64,000 nucleotides of DNA from Pseudonocardia sp. (GTDB lineage: Bacteria; Actinomycetota; Actinomycetes; Mycobacteriales; Pseudonocardiaceae), in NCBI RefSeq assembly GCF_029263155.1, contig NZ_JAJCYB010000101.1:50375-114374 (forward strand), read 5' to 3'. Position numbers and translations under genes: made by a program. The notes beneath the pieces were generated by a model. The model searched no databases and was not told the DNA's origin. It saw only the letters and a list, made by a program, of their open reading frames with translations. Below are positions 1 to 7,897 of the stretch, piece after piece. Position 1 is the first letter of the stretch. Each line of letters starts with the position of its first letter.

Positions 1-1
1 C

Positions 2-319
2 CTCGGCGGCTGGGAATTCGTGATCCTCATCGGCATCCTGGTGCTGCTCTTCGGCGCCAAGCGACTGCCGGACATGGCCCGCTCCATCGGCCAGTCGGCC
101 CGGGTGTTCAAGGGCGAGATGAAGGGCATGAAGGACGACGGTGCCCAGAAGGACGGTGCCCAGACGCCCGGGGCCCAGAAGGACGAGCCGGCCACCCCGC
201 CGCCCGCCCCGCTGCCGCCCGCGCAGCCCGCGCCGTCCGCCACGCAGCCCGCGCCCCCGGCTGCGCAGCCAGAGCCCGCCCCCACCCCGGGGCAGGCCCA
301 CAACGGCTCCGCCCAGTAA
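2..319 (+). CDS. tatA: Sec-independent protein translocase subunit TatA (5' end outside window)
   Basis: TatA forms the pore-like assembly of the twin-arginine translocase, which exports folded proteins across the cytoplasmic membrane. The frame is open from base 2, and the residues before the first possible GTG (position 20) read LGGWEFV, which belong to the usual TatA amino terminus, so the gene starts left of the window. Visible are the single transmembrane helix, the FGAKRLPDMAR hinge, and an amphipathic helix ending in KGEMKGMKDD. The tail (roughly the last 60 residues) is a low-complexity Ala/Pro/Gln segment with a repeated GAQ motif, typical of actinobacterial TatA. tatC begins 9 bases after the stop, so the two are surely co-transcribed. 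Confidence 0.93.
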   Translation, partial: LGGWEFVILIGILVLLFGAKRLPDMARSIGQSARVFKGEMKGMKDDGAQKDGAQTPGAQKDEPATPPPAPLPPAQPAPSATQPAPPAAQPEPAPTPGQAHNGSAQ

Positions 320-328
320 CGTCCTCCG

Positions 329-1342
329 GTGGCCAGGTTCTCCCTGCGTCGGGCCGCCCGGAGGGCGAAGAGTCCCGACGGGACCATGTCGCTCGTCGAG
401 CACCTCTACGAGCTCCGGTCGCGGCTGACGATCGCACTCGTCGCGATCGCCATCACCACGGTCTTCGGCTTCATCTGGTACGAGGTCGACTTCTTCGGGG
501 CCCCGAGCCTGGGTGACCTGCTCAAGGAGCCCTACTGCGGCATCCCGGCCACCTCGCGGGGGCAGTTCACCGTCGACGGTTCCTGCACCCTCCTGGCCAC
601 CGGGCCGTTCGACCAGTTCGCCCTGCGGCTCAAGGTCGCGATGACGGCCGGGATCGTGCTCGCCTGCCCGGTCTGGCTCTACCAGCTGTGGGGCTTCATC
701 ACCCCGGGGCTCCTGGCCAAGGAGCGGCGCTACGCGGTCAGCTTCGTGACGGTGGCCGCCGTGCTGTTCGTCGCCGGTGCGGTCCTCGCCTACCTGGTCG
801 TGAGCCAGGGCCTGTACTTCCTGCTGACCATCGGTGACGAGGTCCAGACCACCGCCCTGAGCGGCGACTACTACTTCTCCTTCATCATCGGGCTGCTGCT
901 GATCTTCGGGGTCAGCTTCGAGATCCCGCTGCTGGTGGTCATGCTCAACTTCGCCGGCGTGATCACCTACGAGAAGCTGCACTCGTCCCGCCGCGGCCTG
1001 ATCTTCGGTCTGTTCGTGTTCGCCGCGATCGCCACGCCGGGCCAGGACCCGATCTCGATGGTGGCACTGGCCCTGGGCCTGGTGGTGCTGTTCGAGATGG
1101 CCATCCAGGTCGCCCGGATCAACGACCGTCGCCGGGCGAAGAAGCGTGCCGCCGAGGGCTGGGACGACTGGGACCCCGACGCGCCGTCGCCGATCGACAC
1201 CACGCCGAGCCCCATCGACACGAGCCCGAGTGCGATCGACCCGAGCCCGGAACCGGTGGAGCAGCCCGCGGCCACCTCGTCGCCCGCCGATGCGCCGGTG
1301 TCCCAGCGCTCGTCCGGTCGGGGTCTGGACGACGTCACCTGA
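329..1342 (+). CDS. tatC: Sec-independent protein translocase subunit TatC
   Basis: TatC is the twin-arginine signal receptor of the Tat translocase. The 337-residue product starts at a GTG, has the conserved cytoplasmic N-terminal motif SLVEHLYELRSRL, six predicted membrane segments and the conserved loop PGLLAKERRYA. The first periplasmic loop carries two cysteines (PYCG and GSCT). The C-terminal ~60 residues form a cytoplasmic tail with repeated SPID-type units rich in Ser, Pro and Thr, longer than in enterobacterial TatC. Lies between tatA and helY, the order found in M. tuberculosis. Confidence 0.95.
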   Translation: MARFSLRRAARRAKSPDGTMSLVEHLYELRSRLTIALVAIAITTVFGFIWYEVDFFGAPSLGDLLKEPYCGIPATSRGQFTVDGSCTLLATGPFDQFALRLKVAMTAGIVLACPVWLYQLWGFITPGLLAKERRYAVSFVTVAAVLFVAGAVLAYLVVSQGLYFLLTIGDEVQTTALSGDYYFSFIIGLLLIFGVSFEIPLLVVMLNFAGVITYEKLHSSRRGLIFGLFVFAAIATPGQDPISMVALALGLVVLFEMAIQVARINDRRRAKKRAAEGWDDWDPDAPSPIDTTPSPIDTSPSAIDPSPEPVEQPAATSSPADAPVSQRSSGRGLDDVT

Positions 1343-1454
1343 GGGCCGCCGGGCCGCCCGGTCCGGCGCCCTGATCGGCCGTCCCGGGCCCGCGGGCAGT
1401 GACGCGCGAACGGGTGCCCGAGCACCGAGGGCGCCGGTGTGCCAGTGTGTGGGG

Positions 1455-4223
1455 GTGGCCAGCAGCACGCCTGCTCCCGCGGAGGCCTACGCCGCCGCCC
1501 GGAGCCGGGCCGCACGTCCGAACCTGACGGAGTTCGTCTCGGGTCTTCCCTTCGAGCTGGACGGGTTCCAGCTCAGCGCGTGCTCCGCGCTGGAGGACGG
1601 GCACGGGGTGCTCGTCTGCGCCCCGACCGGGGCCGGGAAGACCGTGGTGGGCGAGTTCGCCGTCCACCTGGCCCTCGCGCGGGGGCAGAAGTGCTTCTAC
1701 ACGACGCCGATCAAGGCGCTGTCCAACCAGAAGTACGCCGATCTGGTGGCCCGGCACGGCCCGGACGCCGTCGGCCTGCTCACCGGCGACACCGTGATCA
1801 ACAGCGGCGCGCAGGTGGTCGTCATGACCACCGAGGTGCTCCGCAACATGATCTACGCCGGGAGCGGGGCGCTGGAGCACCTGGCCTACGTCGTGATGGA
1901 CGAGGTGCACTACCTCGCCGACCGGTTCCGCGGCGCGGTGTGGGAGGAGGTCATCCTCCAGCTCCCCGAGCACGTGGCGCTGGTCAGCCTCTCGGCCACC
2001 GTCAGCAACGCCGAGGAGTTCGGCGACTGGCTGGTCACCGTGCGCGGCGACACCACCGTCGTCGTCGACGAGGTGCGCCCGGTGCCGCTGTGGCAGCACA
2101 TGATGGTCGGCAGCCGGTTGATGGACCTGTTCGCGGGGGAGGACGAGGCCGGGGAGCTGCAGGTCGATCCCGATCTCGTGCGGTACACCCGCGACCTGGA
2201 CCGCCAGAGCGCCGTGTGGGACCGCGGTCGCGGCCGGGGGCGGGCGGGGAACGGCCACGGCGGGGGCGGCAACGCGCGTTCGGCCAACCGGTTCCGGCCG
2301 CCCAGCCGCACCACCGTCATCGACCGGCTCGACCGCGACGGGCTGCTCCCCGCGATCACGTTCGTGTTCAGCCGGGCCGGCTGCGACGCCGCGGTCGGCC
2401 AGTGCCTGCGCTCGGGCCTGCGCCTGACCAGCGAGGACGACGTCGAGGAGATCCGGCGCATCGTCGAGAAGCACACCTCGGAGCTGCCCCAGGCCGATCT
2501 CGCCGTGCTGGGTTACTGGGAGTGGCGCGAGGCACTGGAGCGGGGGATCGCCGCGCACCACGCCGGCATGCTGCCTGCGTTCAAGGAGACGGTGGAGGAG
2601 CTGTTCGTCCGCGGGCTGGTGCGCGCGGTGTTCGCCACGGAGACGCTCGCGCTGGGCATCAACATGCCCGCCCGCACGGTCGTCCTGGAGCGGCTGGTCA
2701 AGTTCAACGGCGAGAGCCACGCCGAGCTCACCCCGGGCGAGTACACGCAGCTCACCGGGCGCGCCGGGCGCCGCGGCATCGACGTCGAGGGCCACGCGGT
2801 GGTCGTGTGGCAGCCGGGCACCGACCCCGTGCAGGTCGCCGGGCTGGCGTCGACCCGGACCTACCCGCTGCGCAGCTCGTTCCGGCCCGGCTACAACATG
2901 GCCGTCAACCTGGTGGGCAGGCTGGGCGTCGACGCGGCGCGCGACCTGCTGGAGCAGTCGCTGGGGCAGTTCCAGGCCGACCGCTCGGTCGTCGGCATCT
3001 CGCGACGCATCGAGCGCAACGCCGAGGCGCTGGCCGGGTACGAGGAGTCGATGCGCTGCCACCTCGGCGACTTCGCCGAGTACATGGGTCTGCGCCGGCA
3101 GGTGTCGGACCGGGAGAAGGCACTGTCGCGCCTGGGCGTGGCCCAGAGCCGCGACGCCGCCGCTGCCTCCCTGCGCACCCTGCGGACCGGTGACGTCATC
3201 GCGGTGCCCACCGGGCGCCGCGCCGGCCTCGCGGTCGTCCTCGATCCCGGGGTGGACCCCGACGGCGATCCGCGCCCGCTCGTGCTCAGCGAGGACCGCT
3301 GGGCCGGACGCCTCTCGCCCGCCGACTTCACCGCTCCCGTCGAGCCGCTGGGCCGGATGCGACTGCCCAAGCGGGTCGACCACCGCGCCCCGCGGGTGCG
3401 CCGCGACCTCGCGTCGTCGTTGCGCAACACCGGGATCGTCGCGCCGCCCGCCCCGCGGCGGCGCGGCCGGGCCGACGCCGACGACGGCGACCTGGCGGCG
3501 TTGCGCCGGGCCCTGCGCGCCCATCCCTGTCACGGCTGCGACGACCGCGAGGTGCACGCCCGCTGGGCGGAGCGGGCCGGGCGGCTGGAGCGCGAGACCG
3601 AGCAGCTGCGCCAGAAGCGGCAGGCCACCACGCATTCGCTGGCCCGGGCCTTCGACCGCATCCGCGGGCTGCTGTCCGAGCGCGGCTACGTCGACGGCGA
3701 GGAGATCACCGAGCACGGCGCGCGGCTGGCCCGGATCTGGGGCGAGTCGGACCTGCTCACCGCCGAGTGCCTGCGCCACGGCGTGTGGGACGGCCTGGAG
3801 GCCGCGGAGCTGGCGGCCGTCGTCTCCGCGCTGGTGTACGAGACGCGCCGGGACAACGGGCCGGTGCCGCGGGTGCCGTCCGGGCCGGTGAGCGAGGCGC
3901 TCGCGGCGACCGTCCGGGTCTGGGCCGAGCTCGACGCCGACGAGCGCCGCCACCGCGTCGACCGGACCCGGGAGCCCGACCTGGGCTTCGCCTGGCCGAT
4001 GCACCGGTGGGCGCGGGGGGAGTCGCTGTCGGCGGTCCTCACCGCAGCCGAGCAGAACGGGTCCGAGCTGTCGGCGGGGGACTTCGTGCGCTGGTGCCGG
4101 CAGGTGCTCGACCTGCTCGACCAGATCGCCGGGGTCGCGGGCCGGTCCGGCGGGGTCGGCCGGGTCGCCGTACAGGCCGGACGGGCCGTGCGCCGTGGCG
4201 TGGTGGCCGTCGGGGCCACCTGA
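1455..4223 (+). CDS. helY: DEAD/DEAH-box superfamily 2 RNA helicase HelY (Mtr4/Ski2-like)
   Basis: ATP-dependent superfamily 2 helicase related to Ski2/Mtr4, presumably acting on RNA. Starting from GTG 1455 (alternatives GTG 1437 or 1449) it has about 922 residues. Motifs in order: Walker A APTGAGKTVV near residue 57, DEVH box MDEVHYLADR near 149, motif III SLSATVSN, and motif VI QLTGRAGRRG. A Gly/Arg-rich insert sits between the RecA domains, and the C-terminal part matches the DSHCT domain typical of the family. Follows tatC as in M. tuberculosis Rv2093c-Rv2092c. The longer open frame upstream of 1437 overlaps tatC and is unlikely to be translated. Confidence 0.92.
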   Translation: MASSTPAPAEAYAAARSRAARPNLTEFVSGLPFELDGFQLSACSALEDGHGVLVCAPTGAGKTVVGEFAVHLALARGQKCFYTTPIKALSNQKYADLVARHGPDAVGLLTGDTVINSGAQVVVMTTEVLRNMIYAGSGALEHLAYVVMDEVHYLADRFRGAVWEEVILQLPEHVALVSLSATVSNAEEFGDWLVTVRGDTTVVVDEVRPVPLWQHMMVGSRLMDLFAGEDEAGELQVDPDLVRYTRDLDRQSAVWDRGRGRGRAGNGHGGGGNARSANRFRPPSRTTVIDRLDRDGLLPAITFVFSRAGCDAAVGQCLRSGLRLTSEDDVEEIRRIVEKHTSELPQADLAVLGYWEWREALERGIAAHHAGMLPAFKETVEELFVRGLVRAVFATETLALGINMPARTVVLERLVKFNGESHAELTPGEYTQLTGRAGRRGIDVEGHAVVVWQPGTDPVQVAGLASTRTYPLRSSFRPGYNMAVNLVGRLGVDAARDLLEQSLGQFQADRSVVGISRRIERNAEALAGYEESMRCHLGDFAEYMGLRRQVSDREKALSRLGVAQSRDAAAASLRTLRTGDVIAVPTGRRAGLAVVLDPGVDPDGDPRPLVLSEDRWAGRLSPADFTAPVEPLGRMRLPKRVDHRAPRVRRDLASSLRNTGIVAPPAPRRRGRADADDGDLAALRRALRAHPCHGCDDREVHARWAERAGRLERETEQLRQKRQATTHSLARAFDRIRGLLSERGYVDGEEITEHGARLARIWGESDLLTAECLRHGVWDGLEAAELAAVVSALVYETRRDNGPVPRVPSGPVSEALAATVRVWAELDADERRHRVDRTREPDLGFAWPMHRWARGESLSAVLTAAEQNGSELSAGDFVRWCRQVLDLLDQIAGVAGRSGGVGRVAVQAGRAVRRGVVAVGAT

Positions 4224-4320
4224 TCTGCCGGTTCGGCTGCGCCGCGGCGGGTCGCTGTGCTTGGATCCCGCAGAAGGATCTCCGCCACGAGGTGATCACC
4301 GGAAGGCAGGAAGGTCGGCG

Positions 4321-5151
4321 ATGACGACGCCCGAGGGCCCCGCGCACGGCAACCCGGCCGACCGGCCCGCCTGGGGCACCCCGCCCGCGGGGGGCTGGGG
4401 CGAACGGCCCTCCGGCGCCGCGCAGGCGCGCTCGTGGAGCGAGGACGGCGCCCCGGCCGAGCCGCAGCGCGCCGAGTCCGGGGGTGCCACCGCCGGGACC
4501 GGGCGACCCGAACCCGACGGGTCGGTGACGCGTATCGAGCAGCCCGGTTCGTGGGGGCCGCCGAACGGCCCGGCCCCGAACGGCCCGGCCCCGGGCGTCT
4601 GGGGCCCCACCGGCGGGTCGCCTGCCGGGGGTGTCCCGCCGCAGTGGGGTCCGAACCCGCAGGCCCCGGCGTGGGCCCAGCAGCCCCCGCCCAGTGGCGG
4701 GTGGGCTCCGGCGCCGCAGCAGCCGTACCCGGGTGGCCCGCAGCCGGCGTACCCGGGAGCTCCGCACCAGTGGGGGCCGCCGGGCTACCCGCCGCTGCCG
4801 GGCCCGCCGAGCGGCCCGCCGCGGCGCTCGCGCACCCCGCTCGTCGTCGGCGCGGTGGTGCTGGCCGCCGTGGCGCTGGTGGCGCTCCTCGCGTTCGTCG
4901 CCCCCGGGTTCGCCTACACCACCGTCTTCGACCGCGTGCAGCTCCAGGCCGGGGTGCAGCGGGTGCTCGTCGAGGACTACCGGTACAGCGACGTCGGTGA
5001 GGTGGTGTGCGGCGACCCCGCGGCCGCGCCGATCACGGTCCGGACCGGCGCCACGTTCACCTGCACGACCACGATCGAGGGCGTTCCGGCCACCGTGCCC
5101 GTCACCGTCACCAGCGACGACGGTGGCTACGACGTCAGCAGGCCGGCCTGA
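4321..5151 (+). CDS. DUF4333 domain membrane protein
   Basis: 276-residue protein of unknown function. An ATG at 4321 follows an AGGAAGG-type ribosome site. Residues 1-165 are a Pro/Gly/Ala/Gln-rich disordered cytoplasmic region, one transmembrane helix follows at about 176-200, and the last 75 residues form an extracytoplasmic DUF4333 domain with its two conserved cysteines (VVCGDP and FTCTTT), probably a disulfide. The position next to helY matches Rv2091c of M. tuberculosis. The function is not known; a cell-envelope role is inferred only from topology. Confidence 0.85.
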   Translation: MTTPEGPAHGNPADRPAWGTPPAGGWGERPSGAAQARSWSEDGAPAEPQRAESGGATAGTGRPEPDGSVTRIEQPGSWGPPNGPAPNGPAPGVWGPTGGSPAGGVPPQWGPNPQAPAWAQQPPPSGGWAPAPQQPYPGGPQPAYPGAPHQWGPPGYPPLPGPPSGPPRRSRTPLVVGAVVLAAVALVALLAFVAPGFAYTTVFDRVQLQAGVQRVLVEDYRYSDVGEVVCGDPAAAPITVRTGATFTCTTTIEGVPATVPVTVTSDDGGYDVSRPA

Positions 5152-5191
5152 TCCGGCCCGCGCGGCACCCCGCCCGGGCAGGATCGCGGTG

Positions 5192-6391
5192 GTGACCCAC
5201 CACGTCCGCGTGCTCGATCCCGACGAGCTGCGCGCCGCCCACACCCTGTTCGCCGCGGCCCTGCACCTGGACCCGCTCGACGACGAGAGCTGGGAGCGGC
5301 GGCGGCACAGCTACCTGCCGGGCCGCACGCTCGGGGTCTCCGACTCCTCCGGGCTCATCGGTACGACCATGTCCTTCCCGGCCCGGACGGCCGTGCCGGG
5401 CGCCGCGCTGCCGACCGCCGCCGTGTCGCGGGTGGGCGTGCGGGCCGACCGCACCCGCCGCGGTGTGCTGTCGGAGTTGATGCGTGCCCAGTTCGACGAC
5501 GCCGCGGTGCGCGGTGAGGTGATCGCGACGCTGCGGGCCAGCGAGGCCCGCATCTACGGCCGCTTCGGGTACGGGGTGGCCACGCGGGCGCGCGAGGTCA
5601 CGGTGGGCACGCGCGGTGGCCTGCGCGACGGCGCGCCGCCGGGGGGCACGGTCCGGATGCTGCCCGCGGGCGACATCGTGGCCGCGACGGCCGCCGTCCA
5701 CGCGCGGATCGCGCTGGACCGGGTCGGTGGGATGACCCGCCACGAGCAGCTGTGGGACCAGGGGATCGGCAACCGGGTCCGGCGCCACGAGCACGTCGTC
5801 GCCGCCGTGCACACCGGCCCCGGCGGCGACGACGGCTACGCCGTCGCCGTGCCCGGTGGCTCCGACGGCGGGTTCGCCGACCGCGCGCTGCGGGTCACCG
5901 ACCTGCACGCGGCCGGCGTCGACGCGACCGCGGGCCTGTGGCGCTTCCTGCTCGGCCTCGACCTGATCGGGCGGGTCGAGGGCTGGATGCGTCCGGTCGA
6001 CGAGCCGCTGGAGCTGCTGCTCGCCGACCCCCGCGACTGCCGCGTCACCGGCGAGACCGACGAGACCTGGCTGCGGATCCTCGACGTCCCCGCCGCGCTC
6101 GCCGCCCGGTCCTGGGGCCCGGGCCGGCCGGTGCGGATCGCCGTCCGCGACCCGCTGCGGCCGCGGAACGAGGGCGTCTACCGCATCGGCGAGGGGCGGG
6201 CCGAGCCCGTCGACGCAGCACCGGAGCTGCAGTGCGACGTCGCCGCGCTGGCCATGGCCTACCTGGGCGACCGCGCCCCGTCGCAGCTCGCCGCCACGGG
6301 ATGGTGGCACGTGCACGACCCGGCCGCCGTGGCGCGCGCCGACGCCGTGTTCGCCACGGCCACCCGCCCGTGGTGCGGCACGTTCTTCTGA
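5192..6391 (+). CDS. Eis-family GNAT N-acetyltransferase
   Basis: About 399 residues from GTG 5192 (GTG 5189 is equally possible, with AGGA just upstream). The N-terminal GNAT fold carries the acetyl-CoA loop VGVRADRTRRGVLSELM followed by the family motif RIYGRFGYG, whose tyrosine is the general acid in Eis enzymes. The middle region is a second GNAT-like fold and the C-terminal third is SCP2-like. It ends in PWCGTFF; a terminal aromatic carboxylate is the catalytic base in Eis. Family members acetylate amines such as aminoglycosides or polyamines; the substrate here is not known. First gene of the block inserted between DUF4333 and the exonuclease gene. Confidence 0.85.
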   Translation: MTHHVRVLDPDELRAAHTLFAAALHLDPLDDESWERRRHSYLPGRTLGVSDSSGLIGTTMSFPARTAVPGAALPTAAVSRVGVRADRTRRGVLSELMRAQFDDAAVRGEVIATLRASEARIYGRFGYGVATRAREVTVGTRGGLRDGAPPGGTVRMLPAGDIVAATAAVHARIALDRVGGMTRHEQLWDQGIGNRVRRHEHVVAAVHTGPGGDDGYAVAVPGGSDGGFADRALRVTDLHAAGVDATAGLWRFLLGLDLIGRVEGWMRPVDEPLELLLADPRDCRVTGETDETWLRILDVPAALAARSWGPGRPVRIAVRDPLRPRNEGVYRIGEGRAEPVDAAPELQCDVAALAMAYLGDRAPSQLAATGWWHVHDPAAVARADAVFATATRPWCGTFF

Positions 6392-6475
6392 CGATTCTCC
6401 GCGACCGCTGTAACCCCCGGCCCGCCCCCGGCATCGGTACCGGTGAGAGCCCACCACGAGAGCGAGGAGCCTCCG

Positions 6476-6844
6476 ATGTCCGAGTGCTACGACGCCACAG
6501 CCACCACCGTCGCCCCGAGCAGCGAGTTCGTCGACACCGACGGCGACGGCTACGCCGAGACCATCGTCACCGACACCGACGGCGACGGCTACGTCGACGA
6601 GGTCCTCACCGACATCGACGGCGACGGCCTCGTCGACATCGGCGAGGTCGACACCGACGGCGACGGCCACGCCGACGTCGTCGCCGTCGACTCCGACCGG
6701 GACGGCGTGGCCGACGTCGCGTTCGTCGACACCGACTTCGACGGCACGGCCGACGCGGTGGTCACCGCCGACGGCGGGCCGTTCCCCAGCGGGAGCGGCG
6801 GCGAGGAGCCCTACACCGTTCCGGACGACGCGGCCCGGTCCTGA
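6476..6844 (+). CDS. Acidic protein with six 13-residue DxDGDG repeats
   Basis: 122-residue protein; ATG 6476 is preceded by GAGGAG. Residues 20-97 are six exact-length 13-residue repeats, each starting D-[TSI]-D-x-D-G, for example DTDGDGYVDEVLT and DSDRDGVADVAFV. D-x-D-G-D-G loops are the calcium-coordinating loops of EF-hand, dockerin and thrombospondin type 3 repeats, so metal binding is likely but inferred. There is no signal peptide or membrane helix, so the protein appears cytoplasmic unless exported by another route. It ends 4 bases before the convergent sigma-factor gene. Confidence 0.8.
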   Translation: MSECYDATATTVAPSSEFVDTDGDGYAETIVTDTDGDGYVDEVLTDIDGDGLVDIGEVDTDGDGHADVVAVDSDRDGVADVAFVDTDFDGTADAVVTADGGPFPSGSGGEEPYTVPDDAARS

Positions 6845-6848
6845 GAGG

Positions 6849-7415
6849 TCAGCGACCGAGTTGTTCCCTCACGGCGGAGCGGGCCCGATGGATCCACACC
6901 TTCACGCTGTTGAGCGGGGCCTCCATGAGTTCGGCGACCTGTGCGTAGGACAGGCCGCCGACCCACAGCAGCAGCGCCTCCCGGTGCTTGGGGGGCAGCG
7001 TCTCCAGGGCACCCTGCACCGTCATCGTCTCCACGAGGACGTCGGCGAAGGGGGTGGCAGCCGACGCGGGCGGGCGGTCGTCGAGCTCGTCGAGCACCGT
7101 CTCCGGGCGGCGGCCGCGGGCCCGGATCACCCCCAGCGCGGCGTTGCGGGCGATCGTGAACACCCACGCCCCGAACGGGCAGCGGCCCTCGAAGCGGTGC
7201 AGGTTGCGCCAGACCGCGATCTGGCACTCCTGCAGGGCGTCGGCCGCGTCGGCGCGGTTGCCGGTCAGGCGCAGGCACAGGGCGTGTGCCTGCCGCTCGG
7301 CCCCCGACCACAGGGCGCGGAACGCCTGTTCGTCGCCGCCGAGGGCGGCGGCGACCAGCGCGGCCTCGTCGGCGGGTTCGGCGGGGTCGTCGTCGGGATC
7401 CGGGAACGGGCCCAT
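6849..7415 (-). CDS. ECF-type RNA polymerase sigma factor
   Basis: 188-residue sigma-70 family protein with region 2 (LWSGAERQAHALCLRLTG to WVFTIARNAAL) and region 4 (ALETLPPKHREALLLWVGGLSYAQVAELM followed by VKVWIHRARSAVREQL, given here in two parts); regions 1 and 3 are absent, as in ECF factors. Start chosen at the ATG 7415, which sits just after AGGAGG; an upstream ATG at 7439 lacks such a site. No obvious anti-sigma gene adjoins it. It is divergent from the acidic-protein / dynamin operon, which makes that operon a natural candidate target. Confidence 0.88.
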   Translation of the reverse strand: MGPFPDPDDDPAEPADEAALVAAALGGDEQAFRALWSGAERQAHALCLRLTGNRADAADALQECQIAVWRNLHRFEGRCPFGAWVFTIARNAALGVIRARGRRPETVLDELDDRPPASAATPFADVLVETMTVQGALETLPPKHREALLLWVGGLSYAQVAELMEAPLNSVKVWIHRARSAVREQLGR

Positions 7416-7510
7416 CGTCCTCCTGCTCGCACCACACATCGGTCAGGTCATGGATCGTGGCCCGCCCGGCGATCGTTAACCACATCATGTCGGACGAAGG
7501 GAGCGGTTCG

Positions 7511-7897
7511 ATGACCGACGGGGCGCGGGACGAGTTGCGCGAGCTGCTGTTCGACGGCGTCGGGCCACCTGCGGATGCGGACGCGATGTTCGAGCGCACG
7601 TTCGCGGCGACCGGTGACGACGGCGCGCACCTGCTGCCGCCCGGCGACCTGTTCGACGGTGACGGCGACGGGCCCGACGACCCGGCGCCCGACGACCCGG
7701 CGCTCGACGACCCGGCGCCCGACGACCCGGCCCTGCTCGACGACGTCGCCGGGCCCGTCCCCGACGGCGACCCGGTCCTCGACGAGGACCTCGCCGACGA
7801 CTGGTCGGATCCGGCCGCCGGCGCGTCCGACCCGGAGCCCGCGGTCGTCGAGCCGGCCGCGCCCGACGAGCCGTTCGACCCCACGTCGGGATGGTGA
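7511..7897 (+). CDS. Small acidic protein heading the dynamin operon
   Basis: 128 residues from ATG 7511, placed 7 bases after GAAGGGAG; an in-frame ATG at 7487 is the alternative. The first 60 residues look like a short helical domain (ARDELRELLFDG, MFERTFAATGDDG); the rest is extremely acidic and proline-rich, with repeated DDPAPDDPA-type units. I do not recognise a family. Its last codons overlap the start of the first dynamin-like gene, so translation is coupled and the protein probably works with the GTPases. Position recalls IniB ahead of IniA/IniC in mycobacteria, but no sequence similarity could be established. Confidence 0.75.
   Translation: MTDGARDELRELLFDGVGPPADADAMFERTFAATGDDGAHLLPPGDLFDGDGDGPDDPAPDDPALDDPAPDDPALLDDVAGPVPDGDPVLDEDLADDWSDPAAGASDPEPAVVEPAAPDEPFDPTSGW

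Noticed and set aside
1335..4004. Very long open frames antisense to helY, and similar ones opposite other genes
   Set aside because: High GC makes stop codons rare in all frames. These frames lack ribosome sites, have biased Arg/Pro/Ala content and lie opposite well-recognised genes.
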